The notes: generated from the letters alone by a model not told the origin. DNA of 64,000 nucleotides from Apostichopus japonicus (GCF_037975245.1 NC_092575.1:22180841-22244840), one strand, 5' to 3'. Counted from the first letter of the stretch, positions 52,101 through 60,082 are shown. Numbers and translations: made by a program.

Positions 52101-55100
52101 CATTTGTGATAAAAACAAAAGTCCTGGTAGGTCGGGGTATGCCAAATAAAAAAAACTCTGTGTTGTTTATACGAAAGATATCGTTGAAGTTTTCCACGGA
52201 AGCCTTTACAGATCTAACCAGAAAACGAAAACGTTGAGTGGTTCCGATGACTAAACATGATAATAGTGTGGTAACCCATACATGTTAATAGTCCCGAACT
52301 TGTGCACACCTAAATGAAGAGGAATATATCTATTGACTAATGCGGCAACATATAAATGAAGGTACCAGGAATCAGTTATTGTGTTGACAAAATATATGTT
52401 TAATGACACAGTATAACCAGAAAGACAGATGGCTTTGTGATTCCTTGCCAGGCGTGTAGCCAGGAATTTGCCAAGGGAGGGGCGAAACTGTAGATTCCGC
52501 ATTGCAAACTATCTAAGCGTAGCGCCACCATGGTTGGCGCGAAGCGTCCAAGAAAATTTTGGCTGAAGATGCCTCCCAGATCGCTGGAAATGGCACTTCC
52601 CAGGCCTTGTAAGTTGCATCTTAGCATTTTCTCTTTTGAAAATACTAGCGATATTATAAAAACATTTAAAAAAAAAATTAAAAATATGCTCAAGGGGGGC
52701 GGCTACCCCCTTCGCCCCCCCCCCCCTTGGCTACGCGCCTGTTCCTTGCCATACAATGTGCTCAAAATTCAAAATAACTCGGATGACTAATATAGAGCTA
52801 GTGAGTTCAATTTGTCTAATAATTAAGTGAGAGTCAGAAAAGATAAGAGATTTCCAGCTCTTATAGGGCTCCCTTGTAGGCATCAACAATTTCATTCAGT
52901 GGTAAGGATTTGACAGTACGGATTTTTTATTCCAAGATGTTCCAATATCCAGAGAGAACTGCCTATGTGAAATATATAGGAACATTGATGTATGAATTAA
53001 AGAAAACTTTCTTTTAACCGATATTGGGCTAACGAGTCACCACTGTTACAGAACCATCCCTCAAATAATTGTTATTAAAGAATGAGAGTTTTAACATGAC
53101 CTTGTCTATACACTGTGAACTATTTTCACAACCAACTGCCAAAGCAAAAGTCATGGTCACAGAGAAAATGGGCTAATTTTGAGCCCATTAGAGATAACAT
53201 GTTGACTCCTTGAAGCGTAGAGGGTGAAAACTGATAAGAGCAGTTTCAGTTCAAGTTTAAAGCAACACTCTGAAGCAGATTTCATTTGTTTGGATGATTG
53301 TATGTCTTGTTGAAGTCCTATAGAGACACTTCACAAAACTAAACTGATCTGAATTTGACCAAACTATGTTCACAAAAAGAAGGAACAGCATTGGTGATTT
53401 GACAGATAAATTGTATTATTAATTTTGGAGTCATGATGTTTAAAAGGTTTGCAGACTTTGACACATGTGGACCTCGAGTAACCCTTGACCTCTACCAATT
53501 TCAATAGGATTCTTGCACTCACCAAGCTTGATCTGTCTACCGTGCATGACGTTGATTCAACCTGTGTTTGTTGAGATATCGTGTTTACTAGGGAATTATG
53601 GAATAATTCAGGCCAGATTTTGAAAAAGATCCGGCCAGATTTTGAAAAAGATCCGGCCGGATTTTGAAAAATATCCGGCCTGAACCGGAACCGGATAATT
53701 GCTCACTATCCGGCCGGATAGTCCGGCCGGACCGGATATCCAGTGCATCCCTAGTGTTTACAAGCTGTTTTTGATAATTTCCCATTAAACCTCACCCACC
53801 CAGAAATCTTTAATGAGGTCTATTGTTTGTTGCAAAGGACATGTACGTACTATGTAGTTACATGACCATACAAACTATGAACAAAATCGCACATACGGTT
53901 GAATGGATATTGACATTTTACTAATTTTATGGTAAGCCCCGCCCACTCATTAAAATTCACAAAAATATGGCACATTTACTCATCATAGGGCAGCCATCTT
54001 CCAAGCATGATATTGAGTCAGCTTGTGGTTGTTGAGACATCGTGTTTACAAGCTAGTCGTCACATCCACACACATCAACATACACACACACACACATACA
54101 CCCACACACGCCAGTACGATCGCAAAGGTGAACATTCGGCATCGTAACCCAAAATAAAGTTTGAAGATAAAAAAAATCGTACAACATTGTTGTCAGATTT
54201 AAGAAGACCAAGGGTTCAGTCTGTACAATCATATCACGTGCGTAATGCGCCCTCATTGACAATTATAGAAAGCCTATAAAACGCATTTGCGCGTGTATGT
54301 ATGTATGTGTGTGTGTGTACTTTCTGCCTTCCACCTACAGATCTTTATCCTATCTTTGACAAAGTCGGTAAATCTTATGTACTGTATTTGCTTCCGTACA
54401 TTACCATCCAAAAGTCCCATAAGATAGTGGCGCTATACGGATAAATTATCCTGAAGTTTACCAATTCCGTATGCTTTTTATGTATGTCAGAAGGTTAATA
54501 TTTTCTTTTAATTTTTCTAAAAATCGAAATGCCGATAACAAACCTTGTTTATCCATCAGATAGCCGTAAATACTGTGATTTATGTCAATATAAATATAAT
54601 GTCTTCTTCGTTATCAGAACACCCATGAGGGGTCAAATTTAGCGAGAAGTTTTGTCAGCAAAAACGAATCGAAATTCTGCTCAGTAGAAGTACGCCGATT
54701 TTATACATATACAGAGATATTGTCCAGCATATTAGTCAAAGGGCTTTGACCAGCGGAGATATTGCCCAACGTGTACGAATATTACAAACCCCTCGCAATC
54801 AGGGACCGCTTCGACAATAGACATACTAACTGAGGTCACTCTGTGTCATTTATTGTGATGTTTAACCCTTCTGTGAGACATAGACTTATGAATGAGACAA
54901 ATACATTCGACTTAAAGGTAGTCAGTATAGGCCCCAAAATATAGCACGCTATAATTGAAAAAAGTCTTTAAACAGTACTTTCCTGGAGGTCTTTACCCTC
55001 TAAATTGATCTCAGACATTGTTAAGGAACACACAAGATGACTGAATGTCCCAGTGAGGAAAATTGTAATTAAAACAGTTATAAGAATTTTGACCAAAAGG

Positions 55101-55342
55101 TGACCATTTTTTAATATCTAGCATATTTGGGGCCAATACAGCATACCTTTAAACATCAAAATACCTTTCATTTCTTTGTTTTGTTTCTCTTCGTCAGGTA
55201 GGTAACCGAGATTTTCCATTCCCATTTTCTCGTTGTTAGGCAATGTGACGTCATTTCCGTTCTGGCGTTCGTTTGATTCAGTATGCTCATTAGATATATT
55301 CTTGTCTTCCATATCGGTACATGGTTTCCCTTCAGTCGTCAT
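25082..55342 (-). CDS. SLC43A3-like: SLC43-family solute carrier, SLC43A3-like (10 coding exons)
   Basis: Predicted 12-TM plasma-membrane facilitator. Vertebrate SLC43A3 carries purine nucleobases; that substrate is inferred here. Coding exons in order: 55342-55165, 44885-44504, 35862-35739, 35074-34982, 34155-33846, 33172-32957, 31504-31403, 27862-27670, 26747-26624, 25195-25082. All are GT-AG with consistent phases (1,2,0,0,1,1,1,2,0), giving 611 codons. Visible marks: [11 protein letters not shown] (100-109), NST sequon (124-126), [95 protein letters not shown]. It lacks the VTGKQFY/GRKLS motifs of LAT3/4 and has IPWPLPPNY instead, so I place it with SLC43A3. The N-terminus is unusually long (about 75 residues, acidic, before TM1) and there is an EEPPSEK repeat in the central loop. 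Introns 1 and 2 are about 10 and 8.6 kb. Confidence 0.9.
26624..26747 (-). CDS. SLC43A3-like: SLC43A3-like exon 9 (TM11)
   Basis: 124 bp, phase 2 to 0. Codes [18 protein letters not shown] and [16 protein letters not shown]. The donor is taken as CAAGTACCG|GTAAGT; a weaker GT nine bases earlier would drop three residues. Confidence 0.9.
27670..27862 (-). CDS. SLC43A3-like: SLC43A3-like exon 8 (TM9-TM10)
   Basis: 193 bp, phase 1 to 2, acceptor TTTTCAG, donor GTCAT|GTGAGT. Codes [18 protein letters not shown] and two membrane segments, [18 protein letters not shown] and [20 protein letters not shown]. In the paralogue this region is divided by an intron between TM9 and TM10, so that intron is absent here. 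Confidence 0.9.
28119..28463. repeat. 43-bp minisatellite, about 8 copies
   Basis: Tandem units containing CACTATCAGCCCCAGTCCCC and TTAACCATATGACCATGATA. Two higher-order variants alternate (CCCCTT versus CACCTT). Lies in intron 7 of the SLC43A3-like gene. Confidence 0.9.
28542..28717. repeat. 47-bp near-perfect inverted repeat (hairpin element)
   Basis: Arms 28542-28588 and 28671-28717 are inverse complements with a single obvious mismatch (GGGGTTAATCAACGGTCTAG and CGTGCGTTACTCACAGGATT on the left). The 82-bp loop is GC-rich and partly self-complementary. A partial copy of the arm (CGTGCGTTACTCACAGGATT) recurs at 28822. MITE-like. Confidence 0.8.
31403..31504 (-). CDS. SLC43A3-like: SLC43A3-like exon 7 (TM8)
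   Basis: 102 bp, phase 1 to 1, acceptor TTCACTCAG, donor CGAAGCA|GTGAGT. Codes [20 protein letters not shown] and [13 protein letters not shown], matching the TM8 plus basic intracellular motif of the family. Confidence 0.9.
32957..33172 (-). CDS. SLC43A3-like: SLC43A3-like exon 6 (TM7)
   Basis: 216 bp, phase 1 to 1, acceptor CCTCGTAG, donor GAAGTTG|GTAAGT. Codes [14 protein letters not shown], then [20 protein letters not shown] and [27 protein letters not shown] is the counterpart of AQLRLN in TM7 of the neighbouring paralogue. Confidence 0.9.
33310..33640. repeat. 122-bp tandem repeat, about 2.7 copies
   Basis: ATTCAACCTTCACTTGAACA recurs at 33352, 33474 and 33596, exactly 122 bp apart. 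Full units also share GGTTGAATCATGTGCTGAAA. Sits in intron 5 of the SLC43A3-like gene. Confidence 0.9.
33846..34155 (-). CDS. SLC43A3-like: SLC43A3-like exon 5 (TM6 and EEPPSEK-repeat loop)
   Basis: 310 bp, phase 0 to 1, acceptor CCTAACAG. Begins ILYDQGIN, then TM6, [20 protein letters not shown] and a Glu/Lys/Pro-rich cytoplasmic loop with tandem EEPPSEK-type units (residues about 313-339). The donor is taken as CCAGTG|GTGGGT because it alone joins in frame to the next exon (TSDFHMLED); the other GT six bases on gives an early stop. Confidence 0.85.
34385..34857. repeat. Tandem duplication of about 230 bp
   Basis: 34385-34607 and 34618-34857 share ordered blocks: TTAGGGCACATGGTC, CATCCCAGAACAAGGAC, CCATAGTTAATTGAT, CTACATAATAGTGGTAACAC. 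The second copy has an extra ~30 bp insertion near 34735. Confidence 0.85.
34982..35074 (-). CDS. SLC43A3-like: SLC43A3-like exon 4
   Basis: 93 bp, phase 0 to 0. Acceptor TTCTCAAG, donor ATCAAG|GTACAG. Codes [18 protein letters not shown] and TM5, the equivalent of the family block NLFxxxRxTV. Confidence 0.9.
35176..35350 (+). mobile_element. hAT-type transposon left-end fragment
   Basis: Starts CAGTGGTTCTCAAAGTGG, a terminus very like the CAGNGGTTCTCAAA ends of hAT-Charlie-type elements, followed by GC-rich CCCTGTGGGCGTTGG sequence. No matching right end was seen, so it is a solo end. Confidence 0.5.
35739..35862 (-). CDS. SLC43A3-like: SLC43A3-like exon 3
   Basis: 124 bp, phase 2 to 0, acceptor CTGTCAG, donor CTTCAG|GTATTT. 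Codes TM3-TM4: [13 protein letters not shown], then [20 protein letters not shown]. Confidence 0.92.
36124..37485 (-). mobile_element. TIR DNA transposon, copy B, 5-bp target duplication
   Basis: 1362-bp element with the same termini as copy A, in reverse orientation and in intron 2 of the SLC43A3-like gene. Flanked by a direct ATAAT at 36119-36123 and 37486-37490. Left end CAGGCGCGTATCCGGGG; right end inverse CAGGGGCGTATCCAGG. A purine tract of about 130 nt at 36165-36290 is the complement of copy A's pyrimidine tract. No transposase reading frame survives. Confidence 0.85.
39974..41145. repeat. Local tandem duplication (about 490 and 680 bp)
   Basis: Blocks GTATTATTTACTAC, AAGCTTCAGTGTTAGGCTAT, AGGCAAATATGTCCAGCTGT and CCCATAGCAACCGTACCGCA occur in order in 39974-40461 and again in 40462-41145. 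Copy 2 has an internal partial repeat and an inserted (TTA)n-headed repeat at 40790-40915. Confidence 0.85.
40790..40915. repeat. (TTA)n-headed dispersed repeat
   Basis: (TTA)7 followed by GCTTATATAGTGCAAAATCC and AATGCGCTTAACA. It resembles, in its microsatellite-plus-TATAGxGC..GCGCTTxACA layout, the repeat at 23561. It interrupts the second copy of a local duplication. Confidence 0.55.
42465..42506 (+). repeat. Retroelement-associated hairpin motif
   Basis: TTTGAAGAAGATCC, a TGATA loop, then GGATGGAAACGTC. The GAAGATCC/GGATxGAAACGTC hairpin recurs in invertebrate retroelement tails (Penelope-like, by recollection). The hammerhead core CTGATGA is not intact here. Confidence 0.3.
44504..44885 (-). 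CDS. SLC43A3-like: SLC43A3-like exon 2 (TM1, first extracellular loop, TM2)
   Basis: 382 bp, phase 1 to 2. Acceptor CGTCCAG, donor CGTCAA|GTAAGC. Codes [19 protein letters not shown]1 with [11 protein letters not shown], an extracellular loop with NST and two cysteines, [15 protein letters not shown] and TM2, ending [11 protein letters not shown]. The internal Met of MAFQAERF could be an alternative start, giving a family-typical short N-terminus. Confidence 0.92.
45313..45385 (+). mobile_element. Probable TIR-element end
   Basis: CAGTGGCGGACTGGCGGC followed by G-rich tracts resembles other CAGTGGCG ends in the window (58313, 36360). No partner end found. Confidence 0.3.
46367..46412 (-). 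pseudogene. U2 snRNA 5'-end-like sequence
   Basis: On the minus strand GCTTCTCTGCCTTTTGGCTA and AGATCATGTGTAGTATCTGT match the first ~45 nt of U2 snRNA with few changes, including the branch-point-pairing GTAGTA. After GTTCC the similarity stops: the conserved stem II and Sm-site regions are missing. Best explained as a U2-derived pseudogene or the head of a chimeric repeat, not a working U2 gene. Confidence 0.65.
48326..48560. repeat. Dispersed duplicate, copy lacking the MITE
   Basis: Direct-oriented paralogue of 52435-52985 (less the 293-bp insertion): CTTCCTTGCCATACAAT, GCTCAATATTCAAAAT, AATTAAGTGAGA, ATATCCAGA and others in order. Identity is moderate, so the duplication is old. Confidence 0.75.
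50120..50182 (-). repeat. tRNA-derived SINE-like fragment
   Basis: On the minus strand TGCCGAGTGG (A-box-like, Ser/Leu tRNA type) is followed 43 nt later by GTTTGATCC (B-box-like, one change). No clover-leaf acceptor stem, so a SINE remnant is likelier than a tRNA gene. Confidence 0.35.
50831..51303. mobile_element. Foldback/MITE element flanked by TA
   Basis: 473-bp element with inverted termini (CGGAGCTTTTAAAGTGCCAA at left and its inverse at right), bounded by TA on each side, as in Tc1/mariner-type insertions. The left arm itself contains a second inverted pair (ACATCTCGTATCTCAA type). A LINE-like 3' tail sits inside near 51120-51215. Confidence 0.65.
51120..51215 (+). mobile_element. 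LINE-like 3' end with (AAAT)n tail, nested
   Basis: Segment with GAGGGATAAGCTTTACACTA and CCGAGTTTACCCTC, ending in AAATAAATAAATAAAT. The 3'-terminal tetranucleotide tail is a mark of non-LTR retrotransposons of the CR1/L2/jockey kind. No coding part is present. Confidence 0.4.
52449..52741 (+). mobile_element. Short hAT-like MITE with 8-bp target duplication
   Basis: 293-bp element; left end CAGGCGTGTAGCCAGG, right end inverse CAGGCGCGTAGCCAAG. Flanked by perfect TTCCTTGC at 52441-52448 and 52742-52749. A paralogous locus near 48326 has the same flanks without the insertion. Contains the module CTATCTAAGCGTAGCGCC..CCTCCCAGATCGCTGG also present in copies A and B. Confidence 0.85.
52742..52985. 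repeat. Dispersed duplicate, copy carrying the MITE
   Basis: Right flank of the 52449-52741 MITE; co-linear with 48328-48560. Similar order of blocks (TTCCTTGCCATACAATGTG, GAGTTCAATTTGTCTAATAA, AATATCCAGAGAGAAC). Confidence 0.7.
53589..53753 (+). mobile_element. Small hAT-like MITE with 8-bp target duplication
   Basis: 165 bp, ends TAGGGA and TCCCTA, flanked by perfect GTGTTTAC at 53581-53588 and 53754-53761. Internal three-fold repeat of a ~24-bp unit (AGATTTTGAAAAAGATCCGG) and GC palindromes (ATCCGGCCGGAT). The right end, inverse TAGGGATGCACTGG, resembles hAT termini widespread in animals. Confidence 0.8.
55165..55342 (-). CDS. SLC43A3-like: SLC43A3-like first recognised coding exon
   Basis: Codes about 59 residues of acidic hydrophilic N-terminus beginning [15 protein letters not shown] and ending phase 1 at ATGAAAG|GTATTT. 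Joined to the next exon it reads [13 protein letters not shown] with no stop. A good acceptor (pyrimidine tract, CCTGTCAG) sits at 55364, so an upstream exon is expected. The frame stays open through 55363, so translation could begin further upstream (see the candidate exon at 61744). Confidence 0.75.
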
Positions 55343-55767
55343 CGTCAAGCTATAAGCAAGGTCCTGACAGGGGAAAAAAGCAGACGATATGAAGTAAAAT
55401 TAACGGCATTGGTATATGCAGAAGAGAACGACTTTGAAGGGGAGGGGAGGGGGAGAGAGAGGTGGAGAGAGAGGCGTTCACCCTAATACAGTTCCATTGT
55501 TTATTTGTTGTAATGTAAAATATTGAAATTTGTTCAATTCATGTCAATAAATGTTTTGCACTATCAATTATCTGGGGTGAGGGAGGGGATGGGGGGAAAA
55601 GAGTTCGATTGAGGGGGCAACTTGAAACCATGGTCAAGTTACTGTTATGAATGTTTCTTTTCCCAAATTGAGCAGTTCAATCCTGAGTTCCATGCGCTAA
55701 ATTGTTGAAGGGATAGCCCAACTAAAAATATGAATTATATATATATATAGCTTTTAGGGAAAATCAA

Positions 55768-55900
55768 GCGCGTAGCCAGGATTTCATCTTAGGGGGTGGG
55801 GCGAATTCAATTTATTGACCAAGGAGAGCGTTTTGCGCTATCTGCGTGGGGTCAGGGCTCGCCATAAGTCCCCTATACTTTAGAGGCTTCAGAGCTTTCA
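55768..55900 (+). mobile_element. Solo left end of the CAGGCGCGTAGCC family
   Basis: CAAGCGCGTAGCCAGGATTT followed by GGGGTGGGGCGAATTC resembles the left terminus of the 52449 element and of copy A. No right terminus found nearby. Confidence 0.4.
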
Positions 55901-57199
55901 AATTTTATCCAATCGGTCGAGATTTAAGCCATGTAAAAATATACTAAAAAAGGTAAAATATAATGCACATGATTGGCCTAATATTAATTCGTTGGGTAGA
56001 AATTTGGGTAAAAAGTTGGTAATAAATCACTCAAAATAGAAGCTTTAATTCTATGGTGGCCTGGTCAAATCCGTGACACTGAGGTGGCAGCCAGTTATAA
56101 AGAACAAACGATATCACCATGGTGTCACGGTGTGATACCAGTTTGAAGTTTATAGCCAACAGCAGGGTTGCCAGTTTGTTCTTTCTGTAACAAAACTGGT
56201 CAAACTTTATAATAAATAAAAAAGTAAAATAAAAAAAGTTTATAATAAATAAAGGCCAAAATATTTTGTTCGATTTCTGCCCCTAAATACCAACATTTGT
56301 TAGTGTGCATTCCTTTTCGATAGGGTGACCGGACTATTTGTAAGCTACCGGCTTTGATAGCTTTTCAAAAGTGTGGGGGACAAAAGTCTTAAATATACCG
56401 CTATGCCCATGAACTCTAATTTTAGTCATAAATGGGAATCAGGTGTTCCAACTTCCACACTTCTGAAACTTTGTGTAAGGTCTCTCTACGTTTTTCTCCA
56501 AATTCTTCCCACTTCACATTCTTCACCAAACACTTGGGATATACGCCCTGAATGATAGCTATACAAGCCAATTTATACATTTTATTTTAGCATACTGTGA
56601 GATGAAAAGTCCATTTTAGTATCTGAGATGTTAGCTTCCACAAACTTCATAAATTGTCTCAACTCATAACATTTTGAGTTGTCTCAACTCATAACACAAC
56701 TCATAACATATTTGCACGTGGAAAAATAAAATAAATCAAATTTTGTGATTAAACAATGATTCAAATGTGAGATGATATTCTTAGAAACAATTCAACTACA
56801 ATTTCGTACCATGATCGCTGTTTGTCGAAATGTGTGTCAACAAGGCCTAACTGTGATAATTGAGTGCACACAAATAATAGCCTATAATCACAAACTTCGT
56901 TATCTCTACACATGGAAAGTATAACGTTACAAGTATAGTTGATTGTGTTCGCGGAGCACTGCAGATGCAAGAATATTTCCAGACAATGTGTAAGGGACTT
57001 TTAGCCAGTCAGATCACGGGAAATATGGAAAAGCATCATTGTTTTTTTTTTGAGAAGCAGTTGTGGTTTCTTTGAAAAGACAGAAAGAAAGAAATTTATT
57101 CAAAAATGTGTTTTGTTATGTTTTGCATAGGCCCAGTTGTGAGTGTGTGTACTTGGGGTTGGCTTCTCAAAAAAAGACTTTGCGTTCGCCGGACACAAG

Positions 57200-58115
57200 C
57201 AGTTCCAAGGTTTTGCGTCCCTTGTTAAAAAAAAATCCGTCCCGGGCGCAGAATCCTGCTCTTTTTTCTTGATTGTGAAAAGGCCTTCGACAAAACTTGG
57301 CAAAATGGTCTCCGGTACAAACTTCTAAACTATAATCTTTACTTTGCTAAGCCTGTAATTCGCTTTTTAGAGGACTTCCATCCACATTTATATATTTATT
57401 TTCTGTGGAAAAGCAAATAAACAAACAAATAATCTTCTTAATCAGACTATAGACTTCTTTCCCTATAATCTCCACCTCCGCACATTGAAAATTGACTTCA
57501 GTAGTCTACGCTCCAGTTCCTTTGAGCTCAAAGCTGGTACTCCTCATGGTTCGCGGTTTTAAGTCGCTTTCTAAACAGTATCTATTTAAGCGATCTCGCT
57601 TACAATAAGCTTAATTCTACTCTATGCAATCAACCTCGCTATTTGACATAGTAGTAAAAGAATGTCTTCATGAATTGGTTCGATTAATAAATTCACTGAC
57701 TACATCCGTTCCCCGTGTAGCCAATGGAGTGTAAAAAATACCCAGACAAATATCTAAGCTTGTAATCCTTCCTCACTCTAATGACTTGATTGAGGACTTT
57801 AACATCAAACTTTCTAGCACTAACATTACCCTCCCCACCCCCTCCCCCAGTAAAGAGGCTGTTTTCCTTGGAATTACCCTGGACAGTAAGTTTAATTTAA
57901 AAAAAAAACACACACACATTAATATCACTTCTAGAAGAGCCTGGAGGATCTTAAATACCCTTAAAAGTCTAAGTAATATTAATTGTCTCCCTCAGCATAT
58001 CCGTTTACAAATCTTTAACACTAAAATTAAACCTTTTATTACACATACGGCAGAATATATCCATATCTGCCTCCTAAGTTGTTCTAAGTTTCACCAGGGA
58101 GTTGTTCCATAACAA
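57200..58115 (+). pseudogene. Degenerate non-LTR retrotransposon reverse transcriptase
   Basis: Fragments of an RT domain in three different frames: LDCEKAFDKTWQNGLRYKLL from 57268 (the first RT aspartate motif), AGTPHGS at 57533 (the GxPQGS motif) and FLGITLDSKFN from 57867 followed by RAWRILNTLKSLSNINCLP. Frame changes and stops between them show it is dead. Similar to jockey/CR1-type elements. No endonuclease domain or YxDD box recognised. Confidence 0.75.
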
Positions 58116-58124
58116 CTCCCTGGT
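58093..58124. repeat. Perfect 14-bp hairpin
   Basis: ACCAGGGAGTTGTT, a CCAT loop, and AACAACTCCCTGGT, just 3' of the dead reverse transcriptase. Exact complementarity in decayed surroundings is notable. Could be part of the retroelement's tail or an independent repeat. Confidence 0.8.
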
Positions 58125-58254
58125 TTCACGATTAACGTCAACTGCGAACTGACTTCACTGAGCCTTTAAATGCATTTTACAATTTTCGTCCAATATATGT
58201 TTTAGCCCACCATGTCATTTGGGTGAGGGGGATAGTATGGGTAGAGATATTTGA

Positions 58255-58313
58255 CTGGTGGTTCCGCCCCTTACCCCCTGCCCCCCCCCCCCCGCTGGTT
58301 ACGCCACTGCTAA
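58255..58313 (-). mobile_element. Solo TIR-element end
   Basis: GC-rich terminus whose inverse begins CAGTGGCGTAACCAGCGGGG and runs into a poly-C/G tract, as in other transposon ends here. Partner end not identified. Confidence 0.35.
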
Positions 58314-59078
58314 ATAGATCAAATTGGTTTCAGTGTCAATATTGTTTACATCCATCATGAAAATATGATTGTGAAACAAAAGACAAAATGCGAGCCGCTT
58401 GACACACCATCATCTCCCCTGCACTAAAGATCAAACTTTTCCTAAGGTAATTCGGGTAACTGTTTGTTCCCCCCCCCCCCCCCCAATTCACTCACGAACA
58501 GGGAACCTGGTTGTGGGCTTAGAAGGTAGACATGTGTTCAATGGTGTTGACATTACCGCAGCCCCACCCCCACTCCCATCCCCATCCCCATGAGAAATCA
58601 CTGCTGTAAAACATATTGGGGCGGGATTGGGTTTGCTTCCCCTTTTAAGATTTCCATGTAATTACCAAAATGTCAGACGTATGCGGTTACCAGAATTGAT
58701 TTTTGCAGACAGCCTTGCCAAGTGATTGATGTTGTGATAATAACATATGTATCACTATGGTAAATAATAACTATCAATACACTGATTTTCATGTGCATAC
58801 ACATTCAATGTAATATTATGAGCCTTTAATATATATGGGCCTATATTGATATATTACTCCGCGTTATCCATAAGATGTCATAGGTCAATCATCATAATAA
58901 AATGTCCTCCGCTTTGGGTGAAAGCCCCTAGGAATACTTACACACAAAACACAATATGGTCTATTCCGAGGAATTACCAATTGGTTCTTGTTCAAGTAAT
59001 TTGTTTTTTAAAGTCGAACACCTCAGGGACCAGATTCGGAAATCAATTTCGAACGTATTTCTCTTTTATATGTTGATA

Positions 59079-59152
<74 letters not shown>
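59079..59152. repeat. (TA)n microsatellite, about 36 units
   Basis: Uninterrupted alternating AT for about 74 bp; a shorter TATATATATA recurs at about 59202. Such tracts can extrude cruciforms and are often length-polymorphic. Confidence 0.95.
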
Positions 59153-59154
<2 letters not shown>

Positions 59155-59374
59155 ATGTACCACCCGACCGTTTGGGATATATATCGAATTATGAAATGTA
59201 TTATATATATATATTCATTTTGTCTTCAAGTTACTACGAACTTGTAGTATTATAAATGCGGCGAACAGACAATTAGCAATTAAGTTCAAACGCATCAATG
59301 TGTTTGGCAGACACATACTGATCCAAATATCGACAAGTTACAACCAAATGCACTTCTTGAGAGGAGCACATGAA

Positions 59375-59530
59375 CGAGTGGCCGATCGGGTTTTCTAATC
59401 GGTTAATCGTCATCTAGACTATACTTCAGTCTAAATTGGTCAACAATCAGTGACGAATACGATGAAATAATCGGTAATCGGCATCGGCCCGATTGTCACA
59501 TGAACTAATCGGTATACCGATAATCATATA
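59375..59530. repeat. Diverged ATCGG-rich transposon fragment
   Basis: Dense ATCGGT/CCGATT words (GGTAATCGGCATCGGCCCGA, GGCCGATCGGGTT) like the terminal palindromic parts of hAT elements. No intact terminus or TSD found. Confidence 0.35.
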
Positions 59531-60082
59531 ATAGGTTGAATACTTTTTTACAATGGAGGAGACCCGGGAGGCACTATTTACTACATTACTTCAGACATAT
59601 AAGGGTACATAAGAAAACTGATACCCAATGCGCACGCGCGAAGCCTGCCGTAAAGTTTTCCACTACGAACCTTGATTTATTCGAAATTCACGCTTGCAGC
59701 TAAATTTCATAACAATTCCTATGCAAATTGGTCTATTCACGCTCCGATGTGCAATCGTGGGAGGAGGGGTGTATATTCTTTTATTGAGCTATAAAATGAA
59801 TAAAACTGTTGTTGCGGGTACATATATTATATTCTAATTTGGTAATAAATCCGTTCATCAGTGGAGTTATAGGTTGCTGTAGTTATGATCGGTCATACAC
59901 AATTCCATGTCAAATTAGATTGAAAAATACCCCACTATACATATAGAACACTTTCTTCGAGATACTTGCGTTTGATAAATTAAAATAAGTCAAACGTTTG
60001 TAGCATGTTTTTCGTAGGCTACTTGCAAATACAATTGTGAACAACGCAATAGGGAGTATAACAGTTTAAGACTCCTATGATC

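Larger units (their letters stand above)
44886..55164 (-). other. Intron 1 of the SLC43A3-like gene
   Basis: About 10.3 kb. Contains the U2-like chimera, the 48326/52742 paralogous repeats, two TSD-flanked hAT-like elements and the TA-flanked foldback element. No exon supported. Confidence 0.6.
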
